From the NCBI GenBank assembly GCA_051294375.1, contig JBJCIZ010000744.1, positions 1,292,262 through 1,356,261 on the forward strand: a stretch of 64,000 nucleotides of DNA, in the 5' to 3' direction. How positions within the stretch are numbered: the first letter of the stretch is position 1; each line of letters opens with the position of its first letter. The notes under the pieces were generated by a model, which worked only from the letters and a program-made list of their open reading frames with translations, searched no databases and was not told where the DNA came from. Origin of the DNA: Paraspadella gotoi. Its lineage: Eukaryota; Chaetognatha. A program made the translations under genes and the position numbers. Below are positions 1-10,776 of the stretch, one piece after another.

Positions 1-40
1 TTATTAATTTAATCAATGTCACACATCTTTTTCCATTCAC

Positions 41-925
41 CATCGGCGTCACGATCAATTTGACGAAGATGAGAAACGAAGGAAGAAGAAGATTGGCGAA
101 AGTAAAAGAGGCGCGAATTTGACCCGCGATGGAAACGCCGAGAAGAAAGAGCGCCGCGCCGGGGTAGGCGTCGCCGAGAGTCTCGAGGACGAAGGTGACG
201 AAGAGGGGCACGCGTCCGCTGAAGGAAGCGTTGCCCACGATGCCCAAGAGAGTCATGAAGACGATCGGGTTGGAGAAGACGCCGACGATAACTCGCGAGA
301 TGGCGCGACAGGCGGAGAAGCGGCGCGGCGGAGCAGCGTCGGCGCCGGAGGTCGCGTCGTCCGGCGGCGTCGGCGTCGAGCGACGCTTGTCCCATTCGAG
401 GAGGAAAAACGCCAATGGATTGAGAACGACGAGGGAGATTGGCGCCAAGAGGTAGACGTACTTGACGAGATCCTCGCGCTGCACGAAGACGGCTCGGAGG
501 ATCGGCAGACCCAGAGCGAAGTCATTGGACTGCGTGGCGAAGACGGCGGCGAGGCCGGCGAGCGACGCGGCGGCGGAGACGCGGCGCAGGTGGACGAGCA
601 GCGTGAGGATCAGCGTCGCCAGGAAGATGGCGGATTTGGAGAAGAGGACGGCGCCGAGGAATCGCCAATCGACGGAGCCGAAATCCAGGCGACACATTTC
701 TCTGAAGAGCAGCGCGGGAAGGGCGAAGGTGCCGACGAAGCGGCCGAGACCCGCGGCGCCGTCTCGGGTGACGAGGCGCCATTTTCCGGCGCAGTAGCCG
801 AGGAAGATGACGAGGAAACATTGGACGAGGGCGCGGAAGAGGGAGGAAGAGGAGGTGGGAGGTGGGGAAGTCATGTTCGGGTCCCGGAGGGGGTTGGGGG
901 GTTGGAGGTTATGTTCGGTGGACAT
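41..925 (-). CDS. GPR155: GPR155-like protein, first coding exon (auxin-efflux-carrier/PIN-like transporter domain), partial
   Basis: The minus strand reads one open exon of 295 codons from ATG at 925 to a likely GT donor just below 41, so the gene continues out of the window. The product is very hydrophobic. It begins with a Ser/Pro-rich leader and has a helix near residues 25-45 (LFRALVQCFLVIFLGYCAGK), then GRFVGTFALPALLF, ATQSNDFALGLPILRAVF, YLLAPISLVVLNPLAFFLLE and FSNPIVFMTLLGIVGN. The order and wording of these blocks match the N-terminal ten-helix PIN-like domain of animal GPR155 (LYCHOS), a lysosomal cholesterol-sensing protein with a transporter-like domain followed by GPCR-like helices and a DEP domain; those later parts are not in the window. 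The start could also be the ATG at codon 18. Family assignment is from remembered motifs; function in this organism is inferred. Confidence 0.85.
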
Positions 926-954
926 CCGACCTCATTTTTTGTATTTCTAGTTTC

Positions 955-1062
955 TACCTGGAAAAAAGAAAGAAAAAAATAAAGAAAAAAATAAAGAAAA
1001 AGAAAGAAAATAAAAAGAAAATAAAAAGAAAATAAAAAGAAAGAAAAAAATAAAGAAAACGC
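955..1062 (+). repeat. A-rich simple repeat (AAGAAAAAAATA-like)
   Basis: Tandem, imperfect A/G-rich units such as AAAGAAAAAAATAAAG lie immediately 5' of the GPR155-like start codon, on the promoter side of that gene. Low-complexity sequence; short open frames across it are meaningless. Confidence 0.8.
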
Positions 1063-1113
1063 GAGATGGGATTGAAGTGATGTAATTAAATCGCGGGTGA
1101 TATCATTTAAGCA

Positions 1114-1164
1114 GACGGGGATTTCAATTCTTTGGATGCGTGGGTTCGAATCCCACAACTGCCA
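1114..1164 (+). other. 3' half of a tRNA-Leu-like sequence (fragment or tRNA-derived repeat)
   Basis: The segment ends with a perfect T-arm (GTGGGTTCGAATCCCAC, which contains a B box) followed by AACTGCCA, the usual end of a class II leucine tRNA, and is preceded by a plausible variable-arm region (ATTCTTTGGATGCG). I cannot find the matching 5' half: the acceptor strand complementary to the 3' end, the D-arm and the anticodon arm are absent upstream. It is therefore a truncated tRNA or a SINE remnant, not a working tRNA gene. The string AGACGGGGATTTCA recurs about 70 bp downstream, suggesting a small tandem duplication. Confidence 0.55.
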
Positions 1165-1199
1165 CCGCATTTAAGTAAGAAGACGGGGATTTCAGGATG

Positions 1200-3680
1200 A
1201 AACCAAAGTGGAATTTTGTTATCACAAAATAGACAAGAGAAGACTGTGTCAATTTTCGGATAAAGTGAATCAAAGCAGAAACAGAAGCTATTTATAAAGG
1301 GCAAGTGGACGAAGCCAGTTTTCTCGTTCTGGAACCTTCTTTTCCTCTTCCGTCAAGTAATGTTCCTCTTTCTGACTTGGCTTTCAAAATCCCGTTCGAA
1401 ATCATTCTAGAATTCTCTTCCTTAATAATATATAAGTAAAAATAAGTATACAAGTAATCTTCAATTTTTCATATATGACACAATGAAAAATTAACGTGGA
1501 CGAAACGTTCTCGTGCTGATTTTGTCCCGTTAAAATTGTTTCTGAGCCAAAAAATTATGATCATTACTTTTGGTAATAATGTGCGATATACACTACTAGA
1601 CATTACTGTATCTGAACCATAACCCTTGACCATCAACAAAAAAGCTAACTTGATCAAAAATAGTAAAAAAGATAAGCAATATAGCTCGAAACGCTTACAA
1701 AAAATTTAGACCATTGCTTTTATAAATGCAAAAAAAATATTAATATTATTAAAACAAACTTTAACAATAAACTAAATTTACCGAGACCAAGATGAATATT
1801 TTTTACCCATCATTTCCTCAATTTATATGAATCATTTGTTTGTAATTAGTCAATTAATCTAAATAACAATATGACAAATTCATTTAATTTTCTTTATGAA
1901 TGGGAAGTTTTCTCTGCTACTCCCTTGTGTCTAATTATTTATTTTTAAAGGTATTTTCAAAAAACCTTATTAATTACTATATTTTTCACTTTTTTTCAAT
2001 TCTTTCAAACAAACAACATCATAAAAACATTTTAAATTAATAAAAAAAAAATTGATTGAATGATTTTGGAAAAAAATTTTTGAAACTTGAAGAATAATGG
2101 ATTATGAGTCAGGAAAAAATTTTGCAATTCTAAAAAATCAGCTTCTAGCCTTTCGATTTTTCTAGAGGCTGATTTTTTTATTTTTTGATATTTGATTTTC
2201 TATGCAAAACCATTATTCTCAATGAGCATAGGTCGGACGAAATTTTTTACCAACAATTTGAAAAAATTCAACTTTTATAATTAGGCTTTTTGGGGAAATA
2301 AATAAATAAATTATTATATTATGGGTACATCTAAAAGTGATATGTCTCAAAATGACAAAAAAATTTTCTTCAAGTTTTATTTTGAAATATAAGTATTGTA
2401 CCAATAGAAATACGTGAGATACTCCCGCTTTGCCGAAATTTTATTTAACAAAGATTTGTACTGCGTAATTTTAAAAAAATATTTTTTAAATAACTTTTGA
2501 AAGAAAACAGGTAGCAAGGTGGTGTGGTACAAATTAAAGCCCTAATCATGGACACCTTTCTAAAAGAGTTTTATTAAATTAAATCCATAAATATTTACAC
2601 AGCTTTTGTTTAAATCAGAGTTAAAGTATAACAGTTTTTTGCTTTAAAAATTTCAATGAAGACATATAAAATTGTTTCTTTTTCTTTTGTAATTTGAAAA
2701 AGGAAAGACTGAATTACATTTTGTTTTATTATAAATTTTTTTTATTCCATAAAATTGCTTATATTTTTCAGTTAAAGTAAAAAACAAGCAAAAATTTATG
2801 TTGTAGCTTGATAAAATATTTTTTTTAAATATTAAAAATGATAAAAACAAAAATGTTTTCAGCTTGATATAAACAGTATGGACATCTACCTTCTTGTCTG
2901 TAAAAAAAAATCGTCATTTTTCATTATCTTAACTACAAACTAAAAGCTTGACACACTGCTTGTTTATCATATAAAGTTGTCAAAAATTATATAGCTGGTA
3001 ACATATTTGACAAAGCAAAACATCATTGGTGTTAAATTGTTTTAATATTTTTTTTTAAATATAGAAGGAATTTAATTCTATATTTATCATCCATTTTAAT
3101 TAAGAAAAATATTTTTCGTATAGCCCATTGGAAGGGTTCATTGACTGACTTAATGATGAAATTTTTTAGATTTCTTTTACTGCCCCCATTTCACAAGATA
3201 TAAAAAGGTCATGGTTATCATGCAATAAGTGCAGATTATCTGTACCCTTTCTAACTGCATTCCAATTTTCTTTTTTTCCCTTTCAAATGTATTATAAAAA
3301 AAATTATTTGAGAGAAACAATCGGCGTGGAGGATGCCATTGGTAAGCCTTAGTTACCCCACTCCCGATCGAATTTTAAATGGTTTTTTTTCCATCTATTT
3401 GAGACATAACACTAACTATTGTACTATTATTTTTTTTTTTTTTTTCTATTACAGTTTATGAATGAAATAAATAAGTAAATTTTTAACAAAATTTATCATC
3501 TTTACCCTATAATCAGTCATATCTAAAAAACAAAAAAAAAATTTTGCATTGATATTTTGGATATCAACATATGAAACTATAACGTTTCAAAAAATAAAAG
3601 AATATAATATTATTGAACAGTGAATTTTTTTATGCACGGAACAGTAACGTTACGCTATTTTCATTGTGTCATATAATATA
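1200..3680. other. AT-rich intergenic DNA, no gene recognised
   Basis: About 2.5 kb of strongly AT-rich sequence with homopolymer runs. Short open frames here are explained by low GC and have no recognisable domains. I see no RNA gene or clear element. Confidence 0.7.
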
Positions 3681-3683
3681 AAA

Positions 3684-3890
3684 TTGGTACAACCAATATA
3701 AAAATTATCCATTCATTTAATAAATAAGCTATCTTGCCCCTGACTTTGGACAGGCTTTGGTGGTTTAAGGCCTCCATCACTCTTACAAGAAAATGACATA
3801 GCAGGTCCCTGCAAGCTTTCAATCAAGACTCTCTCACAGTCCCGTTTATTCACTCCCAGAGTACCTGGCTTCCCTATCATGAAGTGGAAA
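3684..3890 (-). repeat. Interspersed repeat family F, copy 1
   Basis: Contains the block GACTTTGGACAGGCTTTGG next to a TTTAATAAATAAGC stretch. Near-identical copies occur at 26,492-26,672 and 26,757-26,862, and a shorter diverged one in the opposite orientation at about 30,305-30,395. In the minus orientation the element ends in a TTATTAAATGAATG-type tail, as in retroposon 3' ends, so I place the strand by that tail. No A/B box was seen. It may be the 3' end of a LINE or a SINE. Confidence 0.75.
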
Positions 3891-4565
3891 TATCAAAAAA
3901 TTTTTCAATTGTATGAAATGTATATAATAATATAATCATTTTCTCTATTTCCGCGTTTTATTCATCTGGGATGATCCGTTCAATGTCTATTTTGAGAAAG
4001 AGATATTGAAAGGATGAGTTTTCGGCCGGAGCTTGCGTTCCCTCTAAAACGCTTTCGTCTTTTGAACAATTAACAATTTACGATAAAAGAAATTTAAGAA
4101 GATCCCGCAATAACAACGAATACGTTTGTTCAATGTTCAAAGAAACTTTTTTCTTCGACAACAAATCAAACCCTTAAATGAACGGAATCACTGACATTCA
4201 CTGAGAAGTGTGAAAGCGTAAAGTGACACTTATGTAGTTTTTCATGTATTTATTCATATTTACACATATGATGAAGGCAGAAGTTTTTTTTTTCCTTTGG
4301 CAAGTGAAGATCAAAAACAAATTCAATGTCACTTATCACTCTTCTTTTTTTCTTAAATCGTGAAGAAATTCGTAAATTCTCAACAACAATATTTAAATGT
4401 ACCTAAATCCGATCAAGTTGGTACATAAAGAGACGAAAGAAAGGGAGAGAGAAACGGTGCTATATTCACACGAGAACTAAATAAATATACTGGAGGACAA
4501 CCGACGAGTTCAACAGCCTTCATTTCGCACAAAGACTCCAGTCAACAAAAACGTCTAAATAATAC
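3891..4565. other. AT-rich intergenic DNA between repeat F and the SINE
   Basis: No coding or structural feature recognised. It is the upstream flank of the PHM gene, but I could not place a core promoter. Confidence 0.6.
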
Positions 4566-4569
4566 ATTA

Positions 4570-4765
4570 TGGCAAAAGGAGGATTGCCTGTGATACCCGG
4601 GCGCGAGATCTATCACCAACTGACGGAGGGGCTGCGGGCACTCAGTGACCGCCTCCTGTCACTGGCATAAACCGGCTCCGTCACATTTAAGCCAGAACCG
4701 GTATATCCAGGGATTGAACCTGGGACGCACGGTTGAAACAAGATTTAGCCTGATCACTAAAAGAG
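4570..4765 (-). mobile_element. tRNA-derived SINE, copy 1
   Basis: Read on the minus strand, this has a degenerate A-box region (GTGATCAGGCTAAATC), a B box (GGTTCAATCCC) and a shared downstream body (CGGTTCTGGCTTAAATGTGA, GCCAGTGACAGGAGGCGG, GGGTATCACAGGC). The same order is present on the plus strand at 20,341-20,575. An internal RNA polymerase III promoter at the head of a conserved non-tRNA body defines a tRNA-derived SINE. This copy sits about 130 bp upstream of the PHM start codon. Confidence 0.85.
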
Positions 4766-4893
4766 AAAGAAAAAAGAGCAAAAGATTAAGAGAGAAAATA
4801 TAAGTATTATTTGCCTGCTTGACCACTTTGGCTGTCAGCGGGCTTTATTTTACTTTGTTTCTGACACACTTTCTGTTTTACCCCAAGAAAATC

Positions 4894-7327
4894 ATGATGA
4901 AACTAATTCCGAATTCAATATCAAACCCAATGCGAACAACAGCGACAACGCCGCTTCTCTCTCTCTTAATTTCCAGCGTCCTCGCCTGCGTCGTCGCGGC
5001 GCCCGGCGACGCTGTCGTCGTCCGCATGCCAGACGTGCGACCGACTAAACCCGACACGTACCTCTGTTTCGGTTACAAAGTATGGGACGAGCCGCTTCAA
5101 GTGGTCGGGTACGAACCTTTGGCGCGGATGAACACGGCTCATCATATGCTGCTTTACTCGTGCGCGGAGCCGGCGAGAAAGGAAGGAGTTTGGAACTGCG
5201 GAGAGATGAGCGTAGGCGGAGGTTTGATCTTTTATTTTAATACATTAAATAATTATCAATTAATTGTACTAACTGTAACAAATAATTGCAAAGTTAAATT
5301 ATTAGTCTAGCTTAGATAAAAATTACAAGATAGTTCTTATTAATTCTAAAGTCTGAAACAACATTTGAGCAATACGATAATTTAAGTAATTAATATATCT
5401 GAGTAATATGATAATTTAAGTAATTATTATAATATATATATATATATCTCCTAAAATATACCCCCCCCTCACAAGCCGACAACCACGTCCCATCCGTTGG
5501 TGTTTGCGACTCGGGCACCAAACTCATCTACGCGTGGGCGATGGACGCGACCTCTCTGCGACTTCCGCCCGACGTCGCCTTTAAGATCTCTGCCGGCGAC
5601 ACCCTCGTGCTGCAGGTTCACTACAACGACGTCTCCAAGTTTGTCAAGGGGTTAGTTTTCTATAAAGTGTGTCTGTTTGATTGACGACAACTAATCATTG
5701 AGATCTGAACAACAATTTTTGGATCGGCAATATTCAAAATCACGCAAACCATTATTTACACTTTAATTATTAGCAATAAACTTTAAAGCAAAGGCTGTCG
5801 ACATTGTTGATATTCCTGTCTGTTGAGATTAATTGTTCAAAACACGAATTTATGATCAACAATGGCAAAGAATAACGAGATAAACAGAACAAACAACTTA
5901 AAAGAAACGAACAACTTTGAAAATCCTCTTAACTGTGAAAGGAATAGAAAGAGAGAAACTTTTGAGGGTCGCAACATTCAATAAATTTATAAAACTATTT
6001 CATGAAGGCTTTTCCAGACGCTCAAAACTAAATTCATTATTCACTCCCAACTCCATCCCTTTTTAACCCCCAATCTCACATTTCCACAGGAATAGAACCG
6101 ACAGTTCAGGGATCAGACTTTTAACCAGTTTTTGGCCTCTTCCTAAATCTGCCGCGGTCTACTTAGCCGGGACGGGCGGGAAAATCCCCAAGCGCAGGGT
6201 GACTTATCTAGAGACGGCTTGCAGGATTAAAACTAAGAAAGAGGTGCACCACGATGACAATTATTAGAAACTAACACGAGTAATTATTAATAATTCATAA
6301 AATCATTATGATTATTATAAAAATTATCAATCTTAAGATGCACCCCTTTGCCGTCCGCACTCACACGCACAAACTTGGACGCGTTGTGGCCGGGTACCGC
6401 GTGCGCGACGCTGACTGGACCGAGATCGGGCGCGGAAATCCACGGCGCCCGCAGACGTTCTACCCGACATCCGCGGCGCCCGAGGAGCTAGCGCTGCGGG
6501 ACGGCGACTATTTGGCCGCGCGGTGCACGATGTTCAATAGACACAACAGGGATGTGGCCATCGGGTGAGCAATCTTTAGATTTAATAATAATTAAATTGT
6601 TAGGAATGCCCAATTCATCAATTATTTTAATTTTCAGCGCAACCGCAGATGACGAAATGTGCAACTTTTACACGATGTACTGGATGGACGGAGATGTGGA
6701 AGACCCCGACATGCAATGTTGGAGCAAGTAGGTTTTTGACTCAAAAGTTTGCTAAGAATATAATGTAATATATACATAATAATAACAAGGAATCTAGCCA
6801 AAGAAGTTCAGAAGCATATCGAGAATGCTTCGTAGCAAGGAACAGGGAATAAAGCGGTAACCTTCAATGAATTTGTCTTTTATATCACAGCGGTTATCCA
6901 AAGTGGGACTGGCGAAAAATTCCTGCTCTCTATTCAGACCGCAAGGCTCCTATCACTGCGAGCGTTCAACCGCCTTTGGAAAAGGGTGAGGAGAAAGAAT
7001 AATTGATTAAGATTCGTTTTACGACCAATCATGACAAATGGAAAGAACAATATAATTTGTCAAGGATGCCTCGCACGAAATAGTAGGAATATAACAAAAT
7101 TTAGTTTTAATTTTTATTAACCCTCCTTGCCCACTTAAGACGAAGAAGAAGTAGTCAGAGATGACCCATACCCCGAAGATGCCGCGGTCGGCGGCGTTCT
7201 CTCCGAGGACGACCCCAGATTCGTCGTCGCCGTCGCCGGCGGAGGGCGCCGTTATCTGGACGAAAAATCGCGCGCCTTAGCCGCCATCGAGGCGAAGATA
7301 GAGAGGCGTCGAAATGGGAGACTTTGA
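4894..7327 (+). CDS. PHM: Peptidylglycine alpha-hydroxylating monooxygenase (PHM), seven exons
   Basis: Exons 4894-5221, 5476-5650, 6090-6243, 6338-6564, 6638-6727, 6891-6985 and 7140-7327 join in phase with GT/AG junctions to about 418 residues. The N-terminus is a signal peptide (TPLLSLLISSVLACVVAA), so the enzyme is secretory. All copper ligands of the family are visible: adjacent histidines in NTAHHMLLYSC, a histidine in LQVHYND, the HxH of RTHTHKLG, and the methionine of DEMCNFY. PHM uses two coppers, ascorbate and O2 to hydroxylate C-terminal glycine of peptides, the first step of peptide amidation. No lyase (PAL) domain or membrane anchor follows; the acidic tail ends in an Arg-rich helix. 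It is therefore the single-domain form known in flies and cnidarians. An upstream in-frame alternative start is possible; I chose the ATG just before the signal sequence. Confidence 0.93.
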
Positions 7328-7368
7328 GACGGCGTCTTCGGCGTCGTTGTTGTTGTTGTGTCAAATTT

Positions 7369-7374
7369 AATAAA
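7369..7374 (+). terminator. Polyadenylation signal AATAAA of the PHM gene
   Basis: A canonical AATAAA hexamer lies about 40 nt after the PHM stop codon, followed by an A run and then a GT-rich stretch (TTTTTGTGTGTGTACC), the classic downstream element. Confidence 0.7.
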
Positions 7375-7699
7375 TGCAATTAAAAAAAAACAAAGTTTCT
7401 TCTTTTTGTGTGTGTACCTTTGTTTGTGTGTCAGTCAGAAGAAAATGTAAAGAGTAGTACCGTCTGTACTACAGAAAGGGCAAAGAATGATGATTAGGAA
7501 TATGATAACTGATCGATTGGACATACGGGAAGGTTAAATCTTAAATTAAGAAAAGATTAATGAATATAATCAAATTTCATATTGACTTAAAGGAGGGATA
7601 TATATATAACTACTTCTTGTCAAGGTAGAAAGTCAAAAAGCCAGAGATGCGGGATGTAAACTTCATCAAAAATTAATGACGATTTCTAAAAAAGTAAAA

Positions 7700-8650
7700 A
7701 AAAATGTCATTTCATAACTAGAGATAAAAATTATATTGCATAACTAGAGATAAAACGATAATTGCAAAGTGGTCAACATGAACATATCACAGACATGTTT
7801 GAGCATGATCGATCTGGTCACAACTATAGATTAAGTTCTATATTAGCCATAGCCGATGAAATTTAAATGATAGATTATTTTAACGTTGTATTCATTAGCA
7901 TGAGCATAGATTATAGTATTAAAATATTTTTTTCGGAGGGTACTAGCCTAATTAAAATTATTATATTACTATATAAAGCAAAAAAAAAAATTTTTTGAAA
8001 TCTTAAAATTTTTTAATGGATTCTGATAAAGCATAAAAAGTTAAACAAGAAATATAATTACAGCTTTTAAAAATTCTTACGTTTTCTTCGTAAAAATTTT
8101 AAAAAACTAATAAAATCATCAAAAGATGATGATGATGACGATTTTTTATGGTTTTTCTTATTTTTGACCTACTTATCATAAAAATATTTAAAAAAGAATT
8201 ATACTTTGTTACTTTTTTACTTTTTTACGAGCTATCTGAATCTGGTCTTAAAATTTAAAATTTCAAAAAAAAATTTTTGACCTTTCCTATCTATAAATAA
8301 ATATTAAAAAATTAAATACTAGGGTATAGAGCCATATAAGAAATTTTTTGTCCATTGAAAGTATTCTTAAAAATGTATAAATTTTCGTTTGAGCTTGTAC
8401 TCACTCTAAATTTTTGACTCACCCCATTGAGCGCGGCTACCCCTATCTATATGAGCGATTTTTAAATAAAATTTTGATGTATGATCGAATAACGAGAGAT
8501 AAAAAAGACACGCATAACTAGAGAAAAGTGTTATTAAATAACTAGAGATAAAAATGTCATCGCATAACAATTAACTGTAGATAAACAATAATCGCAAATT
8601 AACCAAATTGAAGAAGTTAAGTCTGGTCACAATTATACATACAGAAACGT
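7700..8650. repeat. Pair of direct repeats flanking an AT-rich core
   Basis: The string TAACTAGAGATAAAA occurs twice near 7,717-7,756 and again near 8,516-8,555. Around both sites the order of further words is kept (ATAATCGCAAA-like, then TCTGGTCACAA-TATA), so roughly 7,715-7,840 and 8,510-8,645 look like diverged direct repeats. The stretch between them has no coding capacity and holds repeat D. It may be a decayed element with long direct repeats or a simple segmental duplication. Confidence 0.5.
8265..8450 (+). repeat. Interspersed repeat family D, copy 1
   Basis: The words TACTAGGGTATAGAGCCATA, TTGTCCATTGAAAGTATTCT, GTACTCACTCTAAATTTTTG and CCATTGAG occur in the same order and spacing at about 28,945-29,120. 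The element is AT-rich and has no open frame. Confidence 0.8.
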
Positions 8651-8685
8651 ACGATTCTCAAACGAAATTTCTATAGGGATACTAC

Positions 8686-10290
8686 CTATTCGGATTTTAT
8701 GGATTTTAATTTTGAACCCCAGACTTCGCAATCGGGGCTTCTTTTTTTCCTATCCAACCTCATAACCCTCCTTCTCAGACGCGAGAGAATCTGCGGATCC
8801 GTCTTCCAAAACATCGACGTAGACAAAAAAGCATTCCTCGTCAAAATTCTCAATTTTTCCCGCGGAAAGATCAAAGTCAAGGAGCGGTAAAAGTCCGGAA
8901 AGCTCCCGACGGAGCAGAGCAGCGGAGAGCGGTCGTCCCCCGCGACTCGGCGACGTGTGCCGATGAGCGGCTCGAAGGATTCGTGAGCCAGGGTGCTGTG
9001 AGCTTGAGGCAGCTCGATTTGGTCCACGCAGATGACCCATTCCTCGAGACTGGGGATCAAGGCCAAACGCTCCGCCAGTCGAAGGTAGTAAGTCGCCGAA
9101 TGTTCGCCGAAATATTGAAACTTGCGGAGCCGACATGCCGATCCGTAGGTACTCAAGGTTTCAAAAAAATCCAGCAACTCGTCCGGCCTGTAGATGGTCA
9201 ACATCATCAGAGCCAATCTCTCCGCCACCAGCATCTTTTCCTTCAAAGCGTCCGACAGTTGGTAAATGAGCAACACCTCCAATCCGTAGACTGGAACGCA
9301 GCTCGGAACGTGATTTTCAAAACCCCACGAGGATCGAATCAAGAAAGAGATTTTCGTGTCCGGTCGAGCCTCGAGAAGCGCCGTCCAAGGTTCTTCGCTT
9401 AAAGTAATCGAGGGGAAAAAGTACGACGTCGAATGAACGATGAGATGTTCGAGTCGCGGAAGGGCCGAGCTCAATTTGACCAAGCAATCGCCATCTCCTT
9501 CCATGTTGCTCGATATACTCAACTGTTCCAGACGAGGGAGTTTGAGTTTGGGAATCCAATTTCCATGAATGCCACTATGGCAGAAATATAAGAGGTCCAG
9601 CCTCTTTAAATGGGACCCGAGGCGTCGGCGGAGAGTATACCAAAGCATCTCGTAGTCCCGATCCCGGATTGGTACGCCCGAGTATAGGTGAATCAAGGAG
9701 AGTTGTTCGAGTTTGAAGCTTCTCCGACGCTCGAGGACTTTGTCGTCCCGAGGAGAGGATTTCGAAGACAAGAATCGAACCATCTCGTCATCGTCGCGAT
9801 GCGTCTTCTCCAAGAAAGCGTCGAGAGTAAGGAAGAGTTTATCGTTGGTAAAAAAGACTTCCACCCCGTTCCACTCGAAATCCCACTTGGCAGGATGAAA
9901 CGCCCCCTTATTTTCCGACCCGGCGAGGGTCATCGACTTTAAAACGCTCCGGTCGCAGGCTTTGGCCGAGGAGTTGAGAATTTTGATGACCCTCTCGAGG
10001 TCGGTCACGTTGAAGATGGACAAGTGACGGGCGGAGGCGCCGTGGCGCCGGAGGAGATAAGCGTGGCGAGAGGCGTTGGAATCGTCGAGGTAGAGGGCGC
10101 GGGAAAAGCCGTAGGCGCGGAAGACGTCGTGCCAGGAGGAGCAGACGCCCGCGGAAGCGACGAGAGAGTCGAAGTCGAGATAAGAGAAGATTTGAAGAAG
10201 GAGTTCCTCCGGGATGTGGTTCCATTTCGACGGCGGCGTGAAGAATGCGGCGCCGAACGATTTGGAGGAGGAGGCGATGGGCTCAGTCAT
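8686..10290 (-). CDS. F-box protein, single exon
   Basis: An intronless minus-strand frame of 534 codons runs from ATG at 10,290. A further in-frame ATG at 10,383 would add about 31 residues of uncharacteristic sequence, so I prefer the internal start (TEPIASSSK). Residues about 20-60 form a clear F-box (WNHIPEELLLQIFSYLDF, then VASAGVCSSWHDVF), which binds Skp1 in SCF ubiquitin ligases. The remainder contains leucine-rich stretches such as LKRLDLLYF, LPRLEQLSISSN and LPRLEHLIVHS, spaced like irregular leucine-rich repeats that would bind substrate (FBXL-type). The substrate cannot be inferred. It is in tandem with, and downstream of, the R2 gene on the same strand, with about 480 bp between the R2 stop and this start. 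The single exon contrasts with the intron-rich neighbours and could reflect retroposition. Confidence 0.85.
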   Translation of the reverse strand: MTEPIASSSKSFGAAFFTPPSKWNHIPEELLLQIFSYLDFDSLVASAGVCSSWHDVFRAYGFSRALYLDDSNASRHAYLLRRHGASARHLSIFNVTDLERVIKILNSSAKACDRSVLKSMTLAGSENKGAFHPAKWDFEWNGVEVFFTNDKLFLTLDAFLEKTHRDDDEMVRFLSSKSSPRDDKVLERRRSFKLEQLSLIHLYSGVPIRDRDYEMLWYTLRRRLGSHLKRLDLLYFCHSGIHGNWIPKLKLPRLEQLSISSNMEGDGDCLVKLSSALPRLEHLIVHSTSYFFPSITLSEEPWTALLEARPDTKISFLIRSSWGFENHVPSCVPVYGLEVLLIYQLSDALKEKMLVAERLALMMLTIYRPDELLDFFETLSTYGSACRLRKFQYFGEHSATYYLRLAERLALIPSLEEWVICVDQIELPQAHSTLAHESFEPLIGTRRRVAGDDRSPLLCSVGSFPDFYRSLTLIFPREKLRILTRNAFLSTSMFWKTDPQILSRLRRRVMRLDRKKRSPDCEVWGSKLKSIKSE

Positions 10291-10606
10291 TTTGTGATAA
10301 TGTTTTTTATTTTTTTTATTCCGAGAAGTTCGCGTAAACTTATAAATACATAGGCAAAGACGACTAGGTATAACGACGAACAAACACTAAGGGAGAAAAG
10401 CTCCGGATTTCATCTCCTTCCGTGCTTCACTTTTTTTTTCGAAAAAAAAGTTTTCCCCGAGAATTTAATGAATTTTGTTAAATAATTATTCAAATCTGTT
10501 TTAAAATAAAGAAAAAAAAAAGAAAGTTAAATCAACGGATTCACAGTCAGAGCGTGAAAACAATAAACAATAAAACAAAAATGGTGGACGGAAAAAGAAT
10601 ATTTTC

Positions 10607-10612
10607 TTTATT
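10607..10612 (-). terminator. Possible polyadenylation signal for R2
   Basis: Minus-strand AATAAA about 165 nt after the R2 stop codon and downstream of the tandem array. It is a plausible but untested signal in an AT-rich flank. Confidence 0.35.
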
Positions 10613-10683
10613 TTCGTCCGCGAATCCGCGAAAATAAACGAGGAAATGAAAGTTGAAATGAGATTGAGGATTGTCATGGAAGG

Positions 10684-10776
10684 AAAGTCCGGGGTCCCTA
10701 GGGGACGGTCGTCAAAAGTCCGGGGTCCCTCGGGGACGGTCGTCAAACGTCCGGGGTCCCTCGGGGACGGTCGTCA
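10684..10776 (-). repeat. Three tandem ~31-bp units running into the R2 stop codon
   Basis: The unit (on plus, AAAGTCCGGGGTCCCTCGGG followed by GACGGTCGTC) occurs three times. The last boundary falls in the R2 stop codon. On the coding strand each unit contains GTCCCCGAGGGAC, a short perfect hairpin (five-base stem, three-base loop; one unit reads GTCCCCTAGGGAC), preceded by a GAC-TTTTGA-like string resembling the final codons of R2. The array therefore looks like amplification of the stop-codon region into the 3' UTR. Confidence 0.85.

Noticed and set aside
119-982. Plus-strand frame of 287 codons, rich in Glu/Arg/Gly
   Set aside because: It is the antisense of the GPR155-like exon; the minus strand matches a known transporter family while this frame is only compositional.
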